Positions 51,672 to 61,642 are shown, counted from the stretch's first letter. The stretch is 64,000 bases of DNA from Parageobacillus caldoxylosilyticus NBRC 107762 (GCF_000632715.1 NZ_BAWO01000029.1:1-64000), one strand, 5' to 3'. Notes: generated by a model from the sequence alone, not told the origin. A program made the numbers and translations.

Positions 51672-52667
51672 ATGTGGAAAAAGTTGTTGTCTAAACTTGG
51701 AGTAGGAGCTGCAAAAGTAGACCTTGTGCTGCACCGTCCTCACGTACGTCTAGGTGAAAAATTGGAAGGAGAATTTTTGATTGAAGGGGGGACGGTGGCA
51801 CAACAAATTCGCAAGCTGGAAGTGGAACTGCAACTCACCGTTCAGGCTGATGGAAAAGCATATCGCCGAACGGTGGCCGTCATTCCCGTTGCTCCCGCGT
51901 TTACCATTCAGCCCGGGGAAAGAAAGGTATTGCCGTTTTCTTATGTTCTACCGTTGCATTTGCCGATTACCCGTCATAGTGTGCGCTATACGTTTGTGAC
52001 GCGTTTGGATATTGCCGATGGAGCCGACGCCTTTGACCAGGATGCGATTCATATTCTTCCGCCGTTAGCCCTTGAGAAATTGTTTCAAGCGTTTGCGAAA
52101 CTTGGTTTCCGCGAGAAGCCTTCTTCGGGCAAAATAAGTGCGTACGGCCAAGAATTTGCCTTCTTCCCGACCGACATGTTTAGAGGAACGGTACAGGAAG
52201 TAGAATTTTTTGCCCTGCTCGAAGAGGAAGGGGTTCGGTTGTATCTAGAAATAGACGTATGGAACGGATTTGCTGGGCTACGTGAAAAAGAGATGAAACA
52301 AGAGATGTTTTTGCGTTATGAAGAGTTAGACGATGTGGACGGAACAGCTCAAGCGTTGCAACGTGCAATCGAAGAAGCGGTTCAAGCCGCTCAGAACCCT
52401 TCCTTCCATATGGGCACTACCTATGCGCCGCCTTATACCGCTCCACATGCATACGATCCTTATCATCAACATCATCCTTATCACCAACATCATCATGGTG
52501 GGCATAGCATGATGGGAGCGATTGGCGGATTTGCGGCGGGAATGCTTGCGGGCATGGTGACGGAGGAATTGTTGGAGGACGTCGTTGAGGATGCGCTTGA
52601 TGATCATGACCTAGGAGACATGCTGGATGTCGGCGATTGGTTTGACGGCGACGACGATATTATATAA
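51672..52667 (+). CDS. spo0M: Sporulation-control protein Spo0M
   Basis: 331 residues. N-terminal arrestin-like beta domain (about 1-240; KLGVGAAKVDLVLHRPHVRL at start), then a His-rich stretch (about 268-290; PYHQHH repeats) and an acidic tail (DDHDLGDMLDVGDWFDGDDD). Spo0M affects sporulation entry and cell division. The His cluster and acidic end could bind metal. ATG 51672 follows AGGAGAGATG; the longer frame from 51612 lacks a site. Confidence 0.88.
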   Translation: MWKKLLSKLGVGAAKVDLVLHRPHVRLGEKLEGEFLIEGGTVAQQIRKLEVELQLTVQADGKAYRRTVAVIPVAPAFTIQPGERKVLPFSYVLPLHLPITRHSVRYTFVTRLDIADGADAFDQDAIHILPPLALEKLFQAFAKLGFREKPSSGKISAYGQEFAFFPTDMFRGTVQEVEFFALLEEEGVRLYLEIDVWNGFAGLREKEMKQEMFLRYEELDDVDGTAQALQRAIEEAVQAAQNPSFHMGTTYAPPYTAPHAYDPYHQHHPYHQHHHGGHSMMGAIGGFAAGMLAGMVTEELLEDVVEDALDDHDLGDMLDVGDWFDGDDDII

Positions 52668-52676
52668 GCATCACAG

Positions 52677-52717
52677 AGGGTGTTTCCAAAAGCAAAATGA
52701 TGGGACACCCTTTTTTC
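52677..52717 (+). terminator. spo0M terminator
   Basis: AGGGTGTTTCC pairs with GGGACACCCT (loop about 14 nt), followed by T5. Confidence 0.75.
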
Positions 52718-52753
52718 TGCGTCCATCATCGTGAGGAGCGTTAAGAAAGACGA

Positions 52754-52797
52754 AAAAGATCCGATGGCCTTTCATGAAAAGGGGCATCGGATCTTTT
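52754..52797 (-). terminator. manF terminator (bidirectional)
   Basis: AAAAGATCCGATG (52754-52766) pairs with CATCGGATCTTTT (52785-52797). T runs on both strands; positioned just after the manF stop on the minus strand. Confidence 0.85.
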
Positions 52798-52807
52798 ACA
52801 TAAAATG

Positions 52808-54888
52808 TTATATTTTTTTAAATAGCGTGACGTTGTCGATATAAATAGGACCCTTATAAGCTAATTTATTTCCGACGATGTTAAGAAACAGCTCGTTAAC
52901 ATTAGGCATAGCATTAAATTCAACATTAACGTGTAGCAATTTGTATTGTTGGTTATGGATTGTAACAGTGGTTAAGTCATTTACATTGACATGGTATTGG
53001 TCGACACCGATTTTGATCCAACCTGGATTTAAGGCGATGTAAGGACGTAAAGCGCCATTGACATCCACGCGAGGCAGAAGCAAGTCAAATGATATACGGG
53101 ATGTTTCGCTTAATTCAGAGATAGGGCTTATTTTTACCTTTACTTCTTCCCAGTCTGCATTCCCAGGAAGATCTACATTTACACGCAGCATCTCGTTTTC
53201 GCGTGCTAATGCAGGAATTCCAAAGTTGGCTTGCCATGTGCCATCTGCATATACGTTATTCATATCCGAATCAAAAGAAAATTGTTTGATGATTTCATAT
53301 GCGGAAGCATTTTGGATATTGACCGTCACTTCATCGGATGCAATCGTTTGTTTGTTCGTTAAAGTGGCAGTTGCTTTTAAGGTAACTGTACTGTCCTCTA
53401 TTTCTTTTGTGGTATCCCAGTCAAATTCGTAACAATCGAATGAAGCATTATATTTCATCGTATAAGCTTCATCATGGCTGCTAAGTTGCAGCTGTACTTT
53501 TGCACTTTGTGCTGGTCACTCGCCACTTTTACTTTTACACGATAAGTGCCGCAAACATCTTGTGGTTTTGCAGGGAAGGCAAAATATACTTTTGGTTCTT
53601 TTTCGACATGTCTATCTCCGTTAAACAATTTAGCATATGTTTTTAGCAGGTTAGTAACCGAGCTATGATCATTGACAATCCGGAATCCGTCATAATCAGG
53701 ATAGTAACCATTTTCATCCGCGCTTTCAGGGTTGTCATCGATGCCAGTCAGAAGCCAAAACATTGCACCGGTGCCGCCGTGTTCGAACATCGTCCGATTC
53801 CATGTATCATATATCATTTCACGGTTTTGCACTCCTGTGGCGCTAATTCCGTATTCTTCGAGCACAACTGGTTTTTTCGCTTTCTTTCCGGCAGCAAGAT
53901 GGTCAAGAATATATTGTTCTCCCCACTTTTCGACGTTTTCCGGCGAAATTCCCCAATGTTCAGGATATAAATGGAATGTCCCGTAGTCTATATTTTTTAA
54001 AGCAATTAACCGGTCCCAGTCCACCCCGTTATAACCAGTGTACATATAGGAACCTTCACCATTGAATCCACCCGACGAACGGCGGAAGAATCCTTCGTCT
54101 CCTACTGCAACAAGGTGATGAGGGTCCATTGATTTAATATATGTGCTCATTTCATCGGCCCAGCGAACAAGCGTATCCCCTGTTGGGTCAGAGTCGTTGC
54201 GAGGTTCGTTAGCCAATTCCCATGCCATAATCGTCGGTTCATTTTTATAAATGATGCCGGTATATTGGTTTTTCCGATTGATTAGATAATGAACGTAATT
54301 TTTGTAAGCGGTTTTAATTCTTTCATCTGTATAGAATAAATCGTGATTCGTTTCTCCAATCCAGTTGACGTATTGCATCATGCCGCCGAAGTTATTCCAG
54401 TTGTTTGTTAATACGATGACTAAGCGAATTCCTTCCTGCTTGGCTTTGTAAATGGTGTAGTCTAAACGTTCAAAACCGTTTTGCGCCCCTTCTAATTCTT
54501 TAGGAATGGGTCCTTCTCCCATATACTTGCCCATTTCATATTGCATGTACGTGTTATGCGCTTGGTTTTCCGAAGTCATCCCGTCAAAAAATCCCCAAAG
54601 ACGAATCACTTTTATTCCCATTTTTTTTGCTGATTCAATGACGTCATCAATCATTTGATTGGATTTGTAATGAAGGTAATAGTTATTGGTTCCGACAAAG
54701 CGAAACTCTTTGTTGCCAATCATTAATTTGTCGCCTTTGCGGTAAACAAATTCATTGTCTTTTGTTGGAGTGGCAGGTTCCCTCTTTGTTTTTGCATGTA
54801 CGTTGTTTTGGGAGAAAAAGATAGGTACTACAGCACAAACGATACTAACAAGAAGCGCGATGAAGGTGTAACTCCATTTTTTGTTCAT
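52808..54888 (-). pseudogene. manF: Secreted GH5 beta-mannanase, frameshifted before C-terminal module
   Basis: An endo-1,4-beta-mannanase of about 690 residues if whole, like Geobacillus ManF. Signal peptide (1-32, FIALLVSIVCAVVPIFF), GH5 barrel with acid/base E228 (WELANEP) and nucleophile E345 (VVLEEYG). The first frame ends at 53455. The C-terminal carbohydrate-binding-like module (SFDCYEFDWDTT onward) is in the next frame from 53458. Adding one base to the T4 run at 53498-53501 (minus-strand A4) restores VQLQLSSHDEAYTMKYNASF. The catalytic part is intact, so a shortened enzyme may still be secreted. The second frame overlaps the first stop as ATGA, so reinitiation is possible. Confidence 0.9.
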
Positions 54889-55206
54889 GGATTAAACTCC
54901 TCCTTCTTTTATGAATTTCTAAGTGAAAGATCTGGGCAGTCAAACCATGGTGTAGTGGAGAATGAAAGGTTTGTAGGAAGACAGGTAATTAACTCGTGGT
55001 GGATATAGGGGAAATATCTGGATGCTGTTAGGGAAATTTTATAAAACGTTTTCTATGTTGTCAACTTAAATTTAAGTAATCGTTAAGTTTAAAATTATAA
55101 CTAAATGAAGTTAATTTAGCAGGAATATAAAATAAAAATGCCGAATCTATAAACCTATAGATCGTTGTATTGTGTTATTTAAGTAGAGAAAGGATGAACG
55201 TTCACC
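54889..55206. other. Divergent manF / esterase control region
   Basis: No gene. It holds the manF promoter with an operator-like palindrome (55036-55064) and AT-rich sequence before the esterase. Confidence 0.65.
55036..55064 (-). promoter_or_regulatory. manF promoter with operator in the spacer
   Basis: On the minus strand TTGACA (55064-55059), 17-bp spacer, TAAAAT (55041-55036). Within it ATAAAACGTTTTCTAT (55041-55056) has the perfect core AAAACGTTTT, a CG-centred LacI-type site. Binding there would block RNA polymerase. Confidence 0.75.
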
Positions 55207-56190
55207 ATGTTCGATATGCCGTTAGCACAATTACAGAAATACATGGGGACAAATCCGAAGCCGGCTGATTTTGCTGACTTTTGGAGTCGAGCGTTGGAGG
55301 AATTATCTGCCCAATCGTTGCATTATGAGCTGATTCCGGCAACATTTCAAACGACAGTGGCGAGTTGCTACCATTTGTATTTCACGGGAGTCGGCGGGGC
55401 TAGAGTCCATTGTCAGTTAGTAAAACCGAGAGAGCAGAAGCAGAAAGGCCCGGGGTTGGTATGGTTTCATGGCTACCATACGAATAGCGGCGATTGGGTC
55501 GATAAACTGGCATATGCTGCGGCAGGTTTTACTGTATTGGCGATGGATTGCCGCGGCCAAGGAGGAAAATCAGAGGATAATTTGCAAGTGAAAGGCCCAA
55601 CATTGAAGGGCCATATTATTCGCGGAATTGAGGATCCAAATCCTCATCATCTTTATTATCGAAATGTTTTTTTAGATACAGTTCAGGCGGTAAGAATTTT
55701 ATGCTCTATGGATCATATTGATCGTGAACGAATTGGTGTATATGGCGCTTCCCAAGGAGGAGCGTTGGCATTAGCGTGTGCTGCTCTGGAACCATCGGTG
55801 GTGAAAAAAGCGGTTGTGCTCTATCCATTTTTATCGGATTATAAGCGGGCGCAAGAGTTGGATATGAAAAATACCGCGTATGAGGAAATTCATTATTATT
55901 TTCGATTTTTAGATCCCACACATGAGCGGGAAGAAGAAGTATTTTACAAACTAGGCTATATTGATATTCAACACTTAGCCGATCGGATTTGTGCCGATGT
56001 TTTATGGGCTGTTGCGCTAGAAGACCATATTTGTCCCCCGTCCACACAATTTGCTGTTTATAATAAAATTAAGTCAAAAAAAGACATGGTTTTGTTTTAC
56101 GAGTATGGTCATGAGTATTTACCGACTATGGGAGACCGTGCTTATCTGTTTTTTGCCGATCTTCTTTCCAATCCAAAAGAGAAACGTTAA
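55207..56190 (+). CDS. CE7 acetyl esterase
   Basis: 327 residues of carbohydrate esterase family 7 (acetyl xylan esterase / cephalosporin C deacetylase). Motifs: RGQGG (116-120), G-A-S182-Q-GG, acid D273 in LED, and H302 in GHEYLP. No signal peptide, so it deacetylates imported oligosaccharides inside the cell. In this locus the natural substrate is probably acetylated manno-oligosaccharides. Nearby genes on the same strand are the LacI regulator (about 50 nt on) and alpha-galactosidase. Confidence 0.9.
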   Translation: MFDMPLAQLQKYMGTNPKPADFADFWSRALEELSAQSLHYELIPATFQTTVASCYHLYFTGVGGARVHCQLVKPREQKQKGPGLVWFHGYHTNSGDWVDKLAYAAAGFTVLAMDCRGQGGKSEDNLQVKGPTLKGHIIRGIEDPNPHHLYYRNVFLDTVQAVRILCSMDHIDRERIGVYGASQGGALALACAALEPSVVKKAVVLYPFLSDYKRAQELDMKNTAYEEIHYYFRFLDPTHEREEEVFYKLGYIDIQHLADRICADVLWAVALEDHICPPSTQFAVYNKIKSKKDMVLFYEYGHEYLPTMGDRAYLFFADLLSNPKEKR

Positions 56191-56238
56191 GTAAATCTTA
56201 AAAAATTCTATCATTCTTTGAGGACGGGGTTGAACATC

Positions 56239-57246
56239 GTGAAACAACGTGTAACGATGCGTGATATAGCCAGAAAACTTGGAGTGAGCAGCGTCACTGT
56301 TTCAAAAGCACTAAATGATAAGGAAGGTGTCAGTGAAGAGCTGCGGAAAAAAATTAAGGAAACGGCCCGGGAGATGGGGTATCGTTTGAATACGCTGGCC
56401 AAAGCGATGAAGGAAGGGTATTCGTATAACGTTGGTGTCGTCATTCCGGAACGATTTATTGGAGATACACAATCATTTTATTTGCGGTTTTACCAGCATA
56501 TCGCCAAAGCATTAGATCATTACGGCTATTGCAGTATATTACACATTTTGACTGCGGAAGACGAGGAGCAGCTGCAGCTGCCGCGGGTGTATAATGAACG
56601 GAAAGTAGACGGTTTCATTATGCTTGGACAAGTAAATAAAGAATATGCCTCGCTTTTTCAACAAATTGAGCTGCCTGTCGTATTTCTTGATTTCTATCAT
56701 GACCAAGATGTTGACTGCGTGTTAACGGATAACTTTTTTGGTATGTATGAGTTGACTAATCATTTAATTCAATGTGGCCATCGGGAAATTGCTTTTGTCG
56801 GGAATATTTACTCTACAAGCAGCATTCAAGACCGTTTTTTAGGCTACTATAAATCATTGTTGGAACATCGTATTCCTTTACGAGAGGAATATATCATTAG
56901 CGACCGTGATGAAAAAGGGAAATATATTGATTTTGTATTGCCGAAAAACATGCCGACTGCTTTTGTATGCAACTGTGATCAAGTAGCCTATCATTTGGTT
57001 CATACGCTCAAAGAGTTAGGGTACCGTGTTCCCGAAGATTGTTCTGTTGTAGGATTTGATAATGACATTTATGCCACATTGGCGGAGCCTAACTTAACGA
57101 CTGTACAAGTGAATATGGAAGAAATGTCCGATTTGGCTGTAAAGATGATCATCGAGAAAAGTAAAGACCGGAATAAAAAGTATGGCAGGGTTTTAGTGAA
57201 AGGACAAATTATTTATCGGGACTCTGTCCAACGTATAAATGATTGA
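56239..57246 (+). CDS. LacI-family transcriptional repressor
   Basis: 335 residues: N-terminal helix-turn-helix (TMRDIARKLGVSSVTVSKAL) and hinge, then a periplasmic-binding-like effector domain (VGVVIPERFIGDTQSFYLRF, VVGFDNDIYATLAEPNLTTV). Likely controls the mannan and galactoside genes around it through the CG-centred palindromes at 55041 and perhaps 59564 and 60706. GTG 56239 is chosen with GACGGGG upstream; TTG 56218 is also in frame. Confidence 0.9.
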   Translation: MKQRVTMRDIARKLGVSSVTVSKALNDKEGVSEELRKKIKETAREMGYRLNTLAKAMKEGYSYNVGVVIPERFIGDTQSFYLRFYQHIAKALDHYGYCSILHILTAEDEEQLQLPRVYNERKVDGFIMLGQVNKEYASLFQQIELPVVFLDFYHDQDVDCVLTDNFFGMYELTNHLIQCGHREIAFVGNIYSTSSIQDRFLGYYKSLLEHRIPLREEYIISDRDEKGKYIDFVLPKNMPTAFVCNCDQVAYHLVHTLKELGYRVPEDCSVVGFDNDIYATLAEPNLTTVQVNMEEMSDLAVKMIIEKSKDRNKKYGRVLVKGQIIYRDSVQRIND

Positions 57247-57278
57247 GATGGCATAACAAAAAGCGGAGGGGGATAGCT

Positions 57279-59510
57279 GTGCCGATTCAAGTAAATGAGG
57301 AAACAAAAGAATTTCATTTATTTAATGAGAATATCAGTTATATTTTTCGGGTGCTAGAAAAAAGCAACCAATTGGAACATTTGTACTATGGAAAGCGAAT
57401 CAAACATCGTGATTCTTTTCAGCATCTCATTGAACGGGAAGTACGGCCGTCTTGCAATATGTTTGAAGGCGACTATACTTCATCGCTTGAACATATTAAA
57501 CAGGAATATCCAAGCTACGGAACGACGGACTATCGCTATCCGTCCTATGTGATCATGAATGATATCGGGAGCACCGTGACGAATTTCCAATATGATAGTT
57601 ATCGAATTATTGCTGGAAAGCCGAAACTTCCTTTTCTGCCGGCTACATATGTGGAGAACCCAGAAGAAGCAGATACATTGGAAGTGACATTAATCGACGA
57701 TGTCCTACAGTGTAAGTTGGTTTTAAGCTATACGATTTATCGTCATCGCAATGTTATTTGTCGAAATGCCAAATTAGTGAATGAAGGGGAAAAGGCGTTT
57801 TATATCCACCATGCCATGAGCAGCAGTGTTGATTTTCCGGACAGTGATTTTGAAATGGTGCAGTTATCGGGAGCATGGGCAAGAGAGTTTCATTTGGAAA
57901 CAAAAAAAATAACAAAGGGAATCCAGTCTGTATATAGTGTTCGCGGGGCAAGCAGTCATATTCATAACCCATTTCTTGCTTTAAAACGACCGGATGCAAC
58001 GGAACATAAGGGGGAAGTTTACGGTTTTAGTCTTGTCTACAGCGGAAATTTCTTGGCGCAAGTCGAAGTCGATACGTATGATGTGACCCGCGTGCTAATG
58101 GGCATTCATCCATTTCAGTTTCGTTGGAAGCTGTATCCGACCGAATCGTTTCAAACGCCCGAATGTGTGATGGTTTATTCCGACCAAGGATTAAATGGAA
58201 TGAGCCAAACGTATCACGATTTATACCGTACCCATTTAGTAAGAGGACCATGGCGGGATCGTCCTCGCCCTATTTTAATTAATAACTGGGAAGCGACCTA
58301 TTTTGATTTTAATGAAGAAAAAATTTTGCAAATCGCTAAAACGGCAAAAGAACTTGGAATAGAATTGTTCGTGTTGGACGATGGCTGGTTTGGCAATCGG
58401 AATGATGATACAAGCTCGCTGGGCGACTGGTTTGAAAATAGGGAGAAACTCCCAAGTGGTATTAAAGGATTATCGGAAAAAATTGAAGCGTTAGGGATGA
58501 AGTTCGGTTTATGGTTTGAACCAGAAATGGTTTGTAAAGGCACAAAACTGTTCCAAGAACATCCCGATTGGGTGATTGCTACACCGAACCGCCGCATGTC
58601 CCATGGCAGAAATCAATTTGTTTTGGATTTTTCCAAACAGGAAGTGGTAGATTATATTTTCGGCTTAATGAGTCACGTAATAGAAAATGCAAAGATCTCT
58701 TATATTAAGTGGGATATGAATCGGTATATAACTGAACCATACTCCAATGGATTGCCTGCCGACCGACAAGGGGAAGTATTCCATCGTTATATATTAGGAG
58801 TTTACCAATTATACGAACGATTGTTGGAAGCGTTTCCTCACATTTTATTTGAATCCTGTGCGGGTGGTGGCGGAAGGTTTGATCCAGGGATGCTATATTA
58901 CGCACCGCAAGCATGGACGAGTGATGACACCGATGCGGTGGAACGGCTGAAAATTCAATATGGTGCTTCCCTCGTATACCCGTTAAGTTCGATTGGCAGC
59001 CATGTTTCAGCTGTTCCAAATCATCAAGTTGGACGGATAACTCCGCTTGACACAAGAGCTAATGTTGCTTATTTCGGAACGTTTGGATATGAGTTGGATA
59101 TTACGAAATTAACGGACGAAGAAAAAGAAAAGGTGAAGCAGCAAGTCACCTTTTTTAAAGAAAAGAGACAACTTATTCATCACGGCCGTTTTTATCGGCT
59201 GCTTGACCCGTTCCACTCGAATGAAGTGGCATGGATGGTTGTATCAGAAGACCAAAAAGAAGCCATCGTAGGCTATTATCAAGTACTGGCCAAACCAAAT
59301 GATCGTTATCACCGTCTCAAGTTAAAGGGATTGCATCCGGATTTCCTTTATGTTGTAGAAGGAAAAGGGACTACCCATTACGGCGATGAGCTGATGAACG
59401 TTGGGATGATTTTTGCTGAGAATTACACAGACCGTGCCCATGAATATTGGCAGCGTGAGAAGAAAGGCGATTTTGCTTCGCAAGTTTTCGTGTTGAAGGC
59501 AATATCTTAA
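57279..59510 (+). CDS. GH36 alpha-galactosidase
   Basis: 743 residues, close to Geobacillus stearothermophilus AgaA/AgaN (729). N-terminal beta supersandwich, then the barrel with nucleophile D479 (YIKWDMNR) and acid/base at D549 or D550 (WTSDDTDAVER). It removes galactose side chains from galactomannan oligomers and raffinose sugars. No signal peptide. GTG 57279 follows GGAGGGGG by 7 nt; an in-frame ATG at 57243 overlaps the regulator's stop but has no site. Confidence 0.94.
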   Translation: MPIQVNEETKEFHLFNENISYIFRVLEKSNQLEHLYYGKRIKHRDSFQHLIEREVRPSCNMFEGDYTSSLEHIKQEYPSYGTTDYRYPSYVIMNDIGSTVTNFQYDSYRIIAGKPKLPFLPATYVENPEEADTLEVTLIDDVLQCKLVLSYTIYRHRNVICRNAKLVNEGEKAFYIHHAMSSSVDFPDSDFEMVQLSGAWAREFHLETKKITKGIQSVYSVRGASSHIHNPFLALKRPDATEHKGEVYGFSLVYSGNFLAQVEVDTYDVTRVLMGIHPFQFRWKLYPTESFQTPECVMVYSDQGLNGMSQTYHDLYRTHLVRGPWRDRPRPILINNWEATYFDFNEEKILQIAKTAKELGIELFVLDDGWFGNRNDDTSSLGDWFENREKLPSGIKGLSEKIEALGMKFGLWFEPEMVCKGTKLFQEHPDWVIATPNRRMSHGRNQFVLDFSKQEVVDYIFGLMSHVIENAKISYIKWDMNRYITEPYSNGLPADRQGEVFHRYILGVYQLYERLLEAFPHILFESCAGGGGRFDPGMLYYAPQAWTSDDTDAVERLKIQYGASLVYPLSSIGSHVSAVPNHQVGRITPLDTRANVAYFGTFGYELDITKLTDEEKEKVKQQVTFFKEKRQLIHHGRFYRLLDPFHSNEVAWMVVSEDQKEAIVGYYQVLAKPNDRYHRLKLKGLHPDFLYVVEGKGTTHYGDELMNVGMIFAENYTDRAHEYWQREKKGDFASQVFVLKAIS

Positions 59511-59563
59511 GTTTATACGGAAGGGACACCGTCATTTTTACTTTCGTTGTGGAAAAACGGAAA

Positions 59564-59574
59564 GAAACCGTTTC
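59564..59574 (+). promoter_or_regulatory. CG-centred palindrome before the ROK kinase
   Basis: GAAACCGTTTC is an 11-bp odd palindrome. The wider AAACGG ... CCGTTT forms a second inverted repeat here (59556-59573). Candidate LacI-family or CcpA site. Confidence 0.5.
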
Positions 59575-59621
59575 GCTTCGATGAATGATAATGAATCAGG
59601 TAGCACGGGGGTGGGGATACG

Positions 59622-60542
59622 ATGAAACATTATATGGTATTTGATATTGGCGGCACCCATGTAAAACATGCCGTCATGAATGAGACAGGCAGTTTTTTAG
59701 AAAAGGGAAGTTACCCTTCCGAACGAAATGATTTTGAGAAATTTAAAGAAGATTTGCTGGCTGTCGTACGGCAGGCAAAGGAGCGTTATGAAGTGGTGGG
59801 AATTGCAATGAGCTGCCCTGGCGGAGTGGATAGTGACAGCGGTGTGATCGGAGGGAGCAGTGCTCTTCCTTGCATTCATGGCCCGAATTTTAAAGAAGTA
59901 TTTGGGAGTGAAACCGGTCTTCCGGTGGAATTGGAAAATGACGCGAATTGCGCGGCCCTTGGGGAGCTTTGGAAAGGAGCGGCGAAACATAATCGAGATG
60001 TTTTATTTGTCGTAGTAGGAACGGGAATCGGCGGAGCGGTTGTCAAAGACCGAAAAATTCATAAAGGTGCCCACCTGCATGGCGGGGAGTTTGGTTATAT
60101 GATTATGGATGTCCGCAACGAAAACGGGAATATAGAATGCAAAACATGGAGCGACATTGGTGCGACCGGAGCGCTTGTCTGCCGTGTTGCTAAAGAAAAA
60201 GGATTAAGCGTCCATGAGCTAAACGGTGAAAAGGTTTTTGCGATGACGGAACAAGGAGACCTGCAGGCACAAAAGGCAATTGATGAATTTTATTTTGCGT
60301 TAGCGCGGGGAATTTTTAATATTCAATATGTATACGACCCGGAAAAAATTATTCTCGGCGGTGCGATCAGCAATCGCGAGGATTTTATTGAACAAATTGA
60401 GAAAAGACTATCTTTGCTTATGTCCCATATAGGTATTGCTAAAGTAAGACCGGTCATCGAAAAATGCCATTTTAAAAACGACGCCAATCTGCTCGGCGCG
60501 CTTTATCATTATATGCAACGGCGCGGGGAGTTAATAGAGTAA
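59622..60542 (+). CDS. ROK-family sugar kinase
   Basis: 306 residues. ATP-binding FDIGGTHVKHAV (7-18), substrate loop ENDANCAALGELWKG (about 105-119) and GTGIGGAVV (about 132-140). The usual zinc motif CxCGxxGC(x)E is missing: the region after HGGEFGYM reads IECKTWSDIGATGA. Such zinc-less ROK kinases include manno- and fructokinases and NagK-like forms. Here it probably phosphorylates a hexose from galactomannan breakdown. Confidence 0.9.
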   Translation: MKHYMVFDIGGTHVKHAVMNETGSFLEKGSYPSERNDFEKFKEDLLAVVRQAKERYEVVGIAMSCPGGVDSDSGVIGGSSALPCIHGPNFKEVFGSETGLPVELENDANCAALGELWKGAAKHNRDVLFVVVGTGIGGAVVKDRKIHKGAHLHGGEFGYMIMDVRNENGNIECKTWSDIGATGALVCRVAKEKGLSVHELNGEKVFAMTEQGDLQAQKAIDEFYFALARGIFNIQYVYDPEKIILGGAISNREDFIEQIEKRLSLLMSHIGIAKVRPVIEKCHFKNDANLLGALYHYMQRRGELIE

Positions 60543-60548
60543 GAAAAG

Positions 60549-60583
60549 AACCTGTTCTATCTGCGGATAGAGCAGGTTTTTAT
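60549..60583 (+). terminator. ROK kinase terminator
   Basis: AACCTGTTCTATC (60549-60561) pairs with GATAGAGCAGGTT (60566-60578), followed by T5. Confidence 0.88.
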
Positions 60584-60638
60584 TTTGCGCGAAAGCGAAG
60601 GAGGTGATGAATTATATAAATATATTTAAATAAAAGTA

Positions 60639-60667
60639 TAGACTTTTTAAATGTTTATGTATATAAT
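60639..60667 (+). promoter_or_regulatory. Sugar ABC operon promoter
   Basis: TAGACT (60639-60644), 17-bp spacer, TATAAT (60662-60667). Confidence 0.65.
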
Positions 60668-60705
60668 TTAATTGAATAGAATAATTAATTTAAATTTTTT
60701 GTTAT

Positions 60706-60720
60706 TTGCAAGCGCTTTAA
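60706..60720 (+). promoter_or_regulatory. cre-like operator downstream of the ABC promoter
   Basis: TTGCAAGCGCTTTAA has the core AAGCGCTT and fits the CcpA/LacI operator shape with two differences from cre. It lies about 35-45 bp after the predicted start site, a roadblock position. Confidence 0.6.
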
Positions 60721-60754
60721 TAGGGGGAATGTCTTTCAAGAAAGGTGGGAGAGA

Positions 60755-61642
60755 GTGGTGACAAAGTCACGAACGTTTGTCTTTTATATGTTTATTTTGC
60801 CTTGGTTGCTTGGGTTTTTTATCTTTACTGCCGGACCAATGATTTATTCCCTTTACATGTCGTTTACCGACTATTCCGGTTTTGGTGAAGCGCATTGGGT
60901 GGGGCTAGAAAACTATAAAAAAATCTTTACCGACGATCCATTGTTTTGGCAAGCATTATGGAATACTTTCTTTTATACGATTATTGGTGTGCCGCTTGGG
61001 TTGGTTGTTGGGTACATGTTAGCAGTCTTATTAAATACAAAAGTAAAATTTATGGGGATATTTCGGACGATTTTTTATTTACCTTCCATCGTCCCTGCCG
61101 TAGCTAGTTCATTGTTATGGATTTTGATTTTTCAGCCGGAATTTGGAATTGCCAATGCTATTTTATCCTTTTTCCATTTGCCGACTTCCAACTGGCTGTT
61201 AAGTGAAGCAATGGTGAAGCCGACGTTAATTATTATGAGCCTGTGGGGAGCAGGTGGTGGGATGGTCATTTACTTAGCAGGCTTGCAAAGCGTACCATCG
61301 TCACTGTATGAGGCAGCAGAATTAGACGGTGCAGGAAAGTGGCACAAATTTTGGCATATTACCGTTCCAATGACGTCCAATGTTATTTTCTTTAATTTAA
61401 TTATGGGTTTGATCGGTTCGTTTCAAATATTTACACAGGCATATGTAGTAAGTAACGGAAACGGTGGCCCGAACTACAAATCGTTGTTTTACGTTTTCTA
61501 TCTTTATCAAGAAGCGTTTAAATTTTTCAAGATGGGCTACGCTTCTGCGCTAGCTTGGATTTTATTCGTGATTATTCTCATTGTGACGGTAATTCAGTTC
61601 AAGATATTCGGCAAGAAGGTATATTACGAATTTGATGAATAA
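60755..61642 (+). CDS. Sugar ABC transporter permease (MalF-type)
   Basis: 295 residues with six membrane helices (first at about 8-30) and the EAA loop EAAELDGAGKWHKFWHITVP near 188-207 that contacts the ATPase. Belongs to carbohydrate uptake family 1 (oligosaccharide). GAAAGGTGGGAG precedes the GTG start. First gene of a three-gene importer; the ATPase is probably a shared MsmX-type protein encoded elsewhere. Confidence 0.92.
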   Translation: MVTKSRTFVFYMFILPWLLGFFIFTAGPMIYSLYMSFTDYSGFGEAHWVGLENYKKIFTDDPLFWQALWNTFFYTIIGVPLGLVVGYMLAVLLNTKVKFMGIFRTIFYLPSIVPAVASSLLWILIFQPEFGIANAILSFFHLPTSNWLLSEAMVKPTLIIMSLWGAGGGMVIYLAGLQSVPSSLYEAAELDGAGKWHKFWHITVPMTSNVIFFNLIMGLIGSFQIFTQAYVVSNGNGGPNYKSLFYVFYLYQEAFKFFKMGYASALAWILFVIILIVTVIQFKIFGKKVYYEFDE

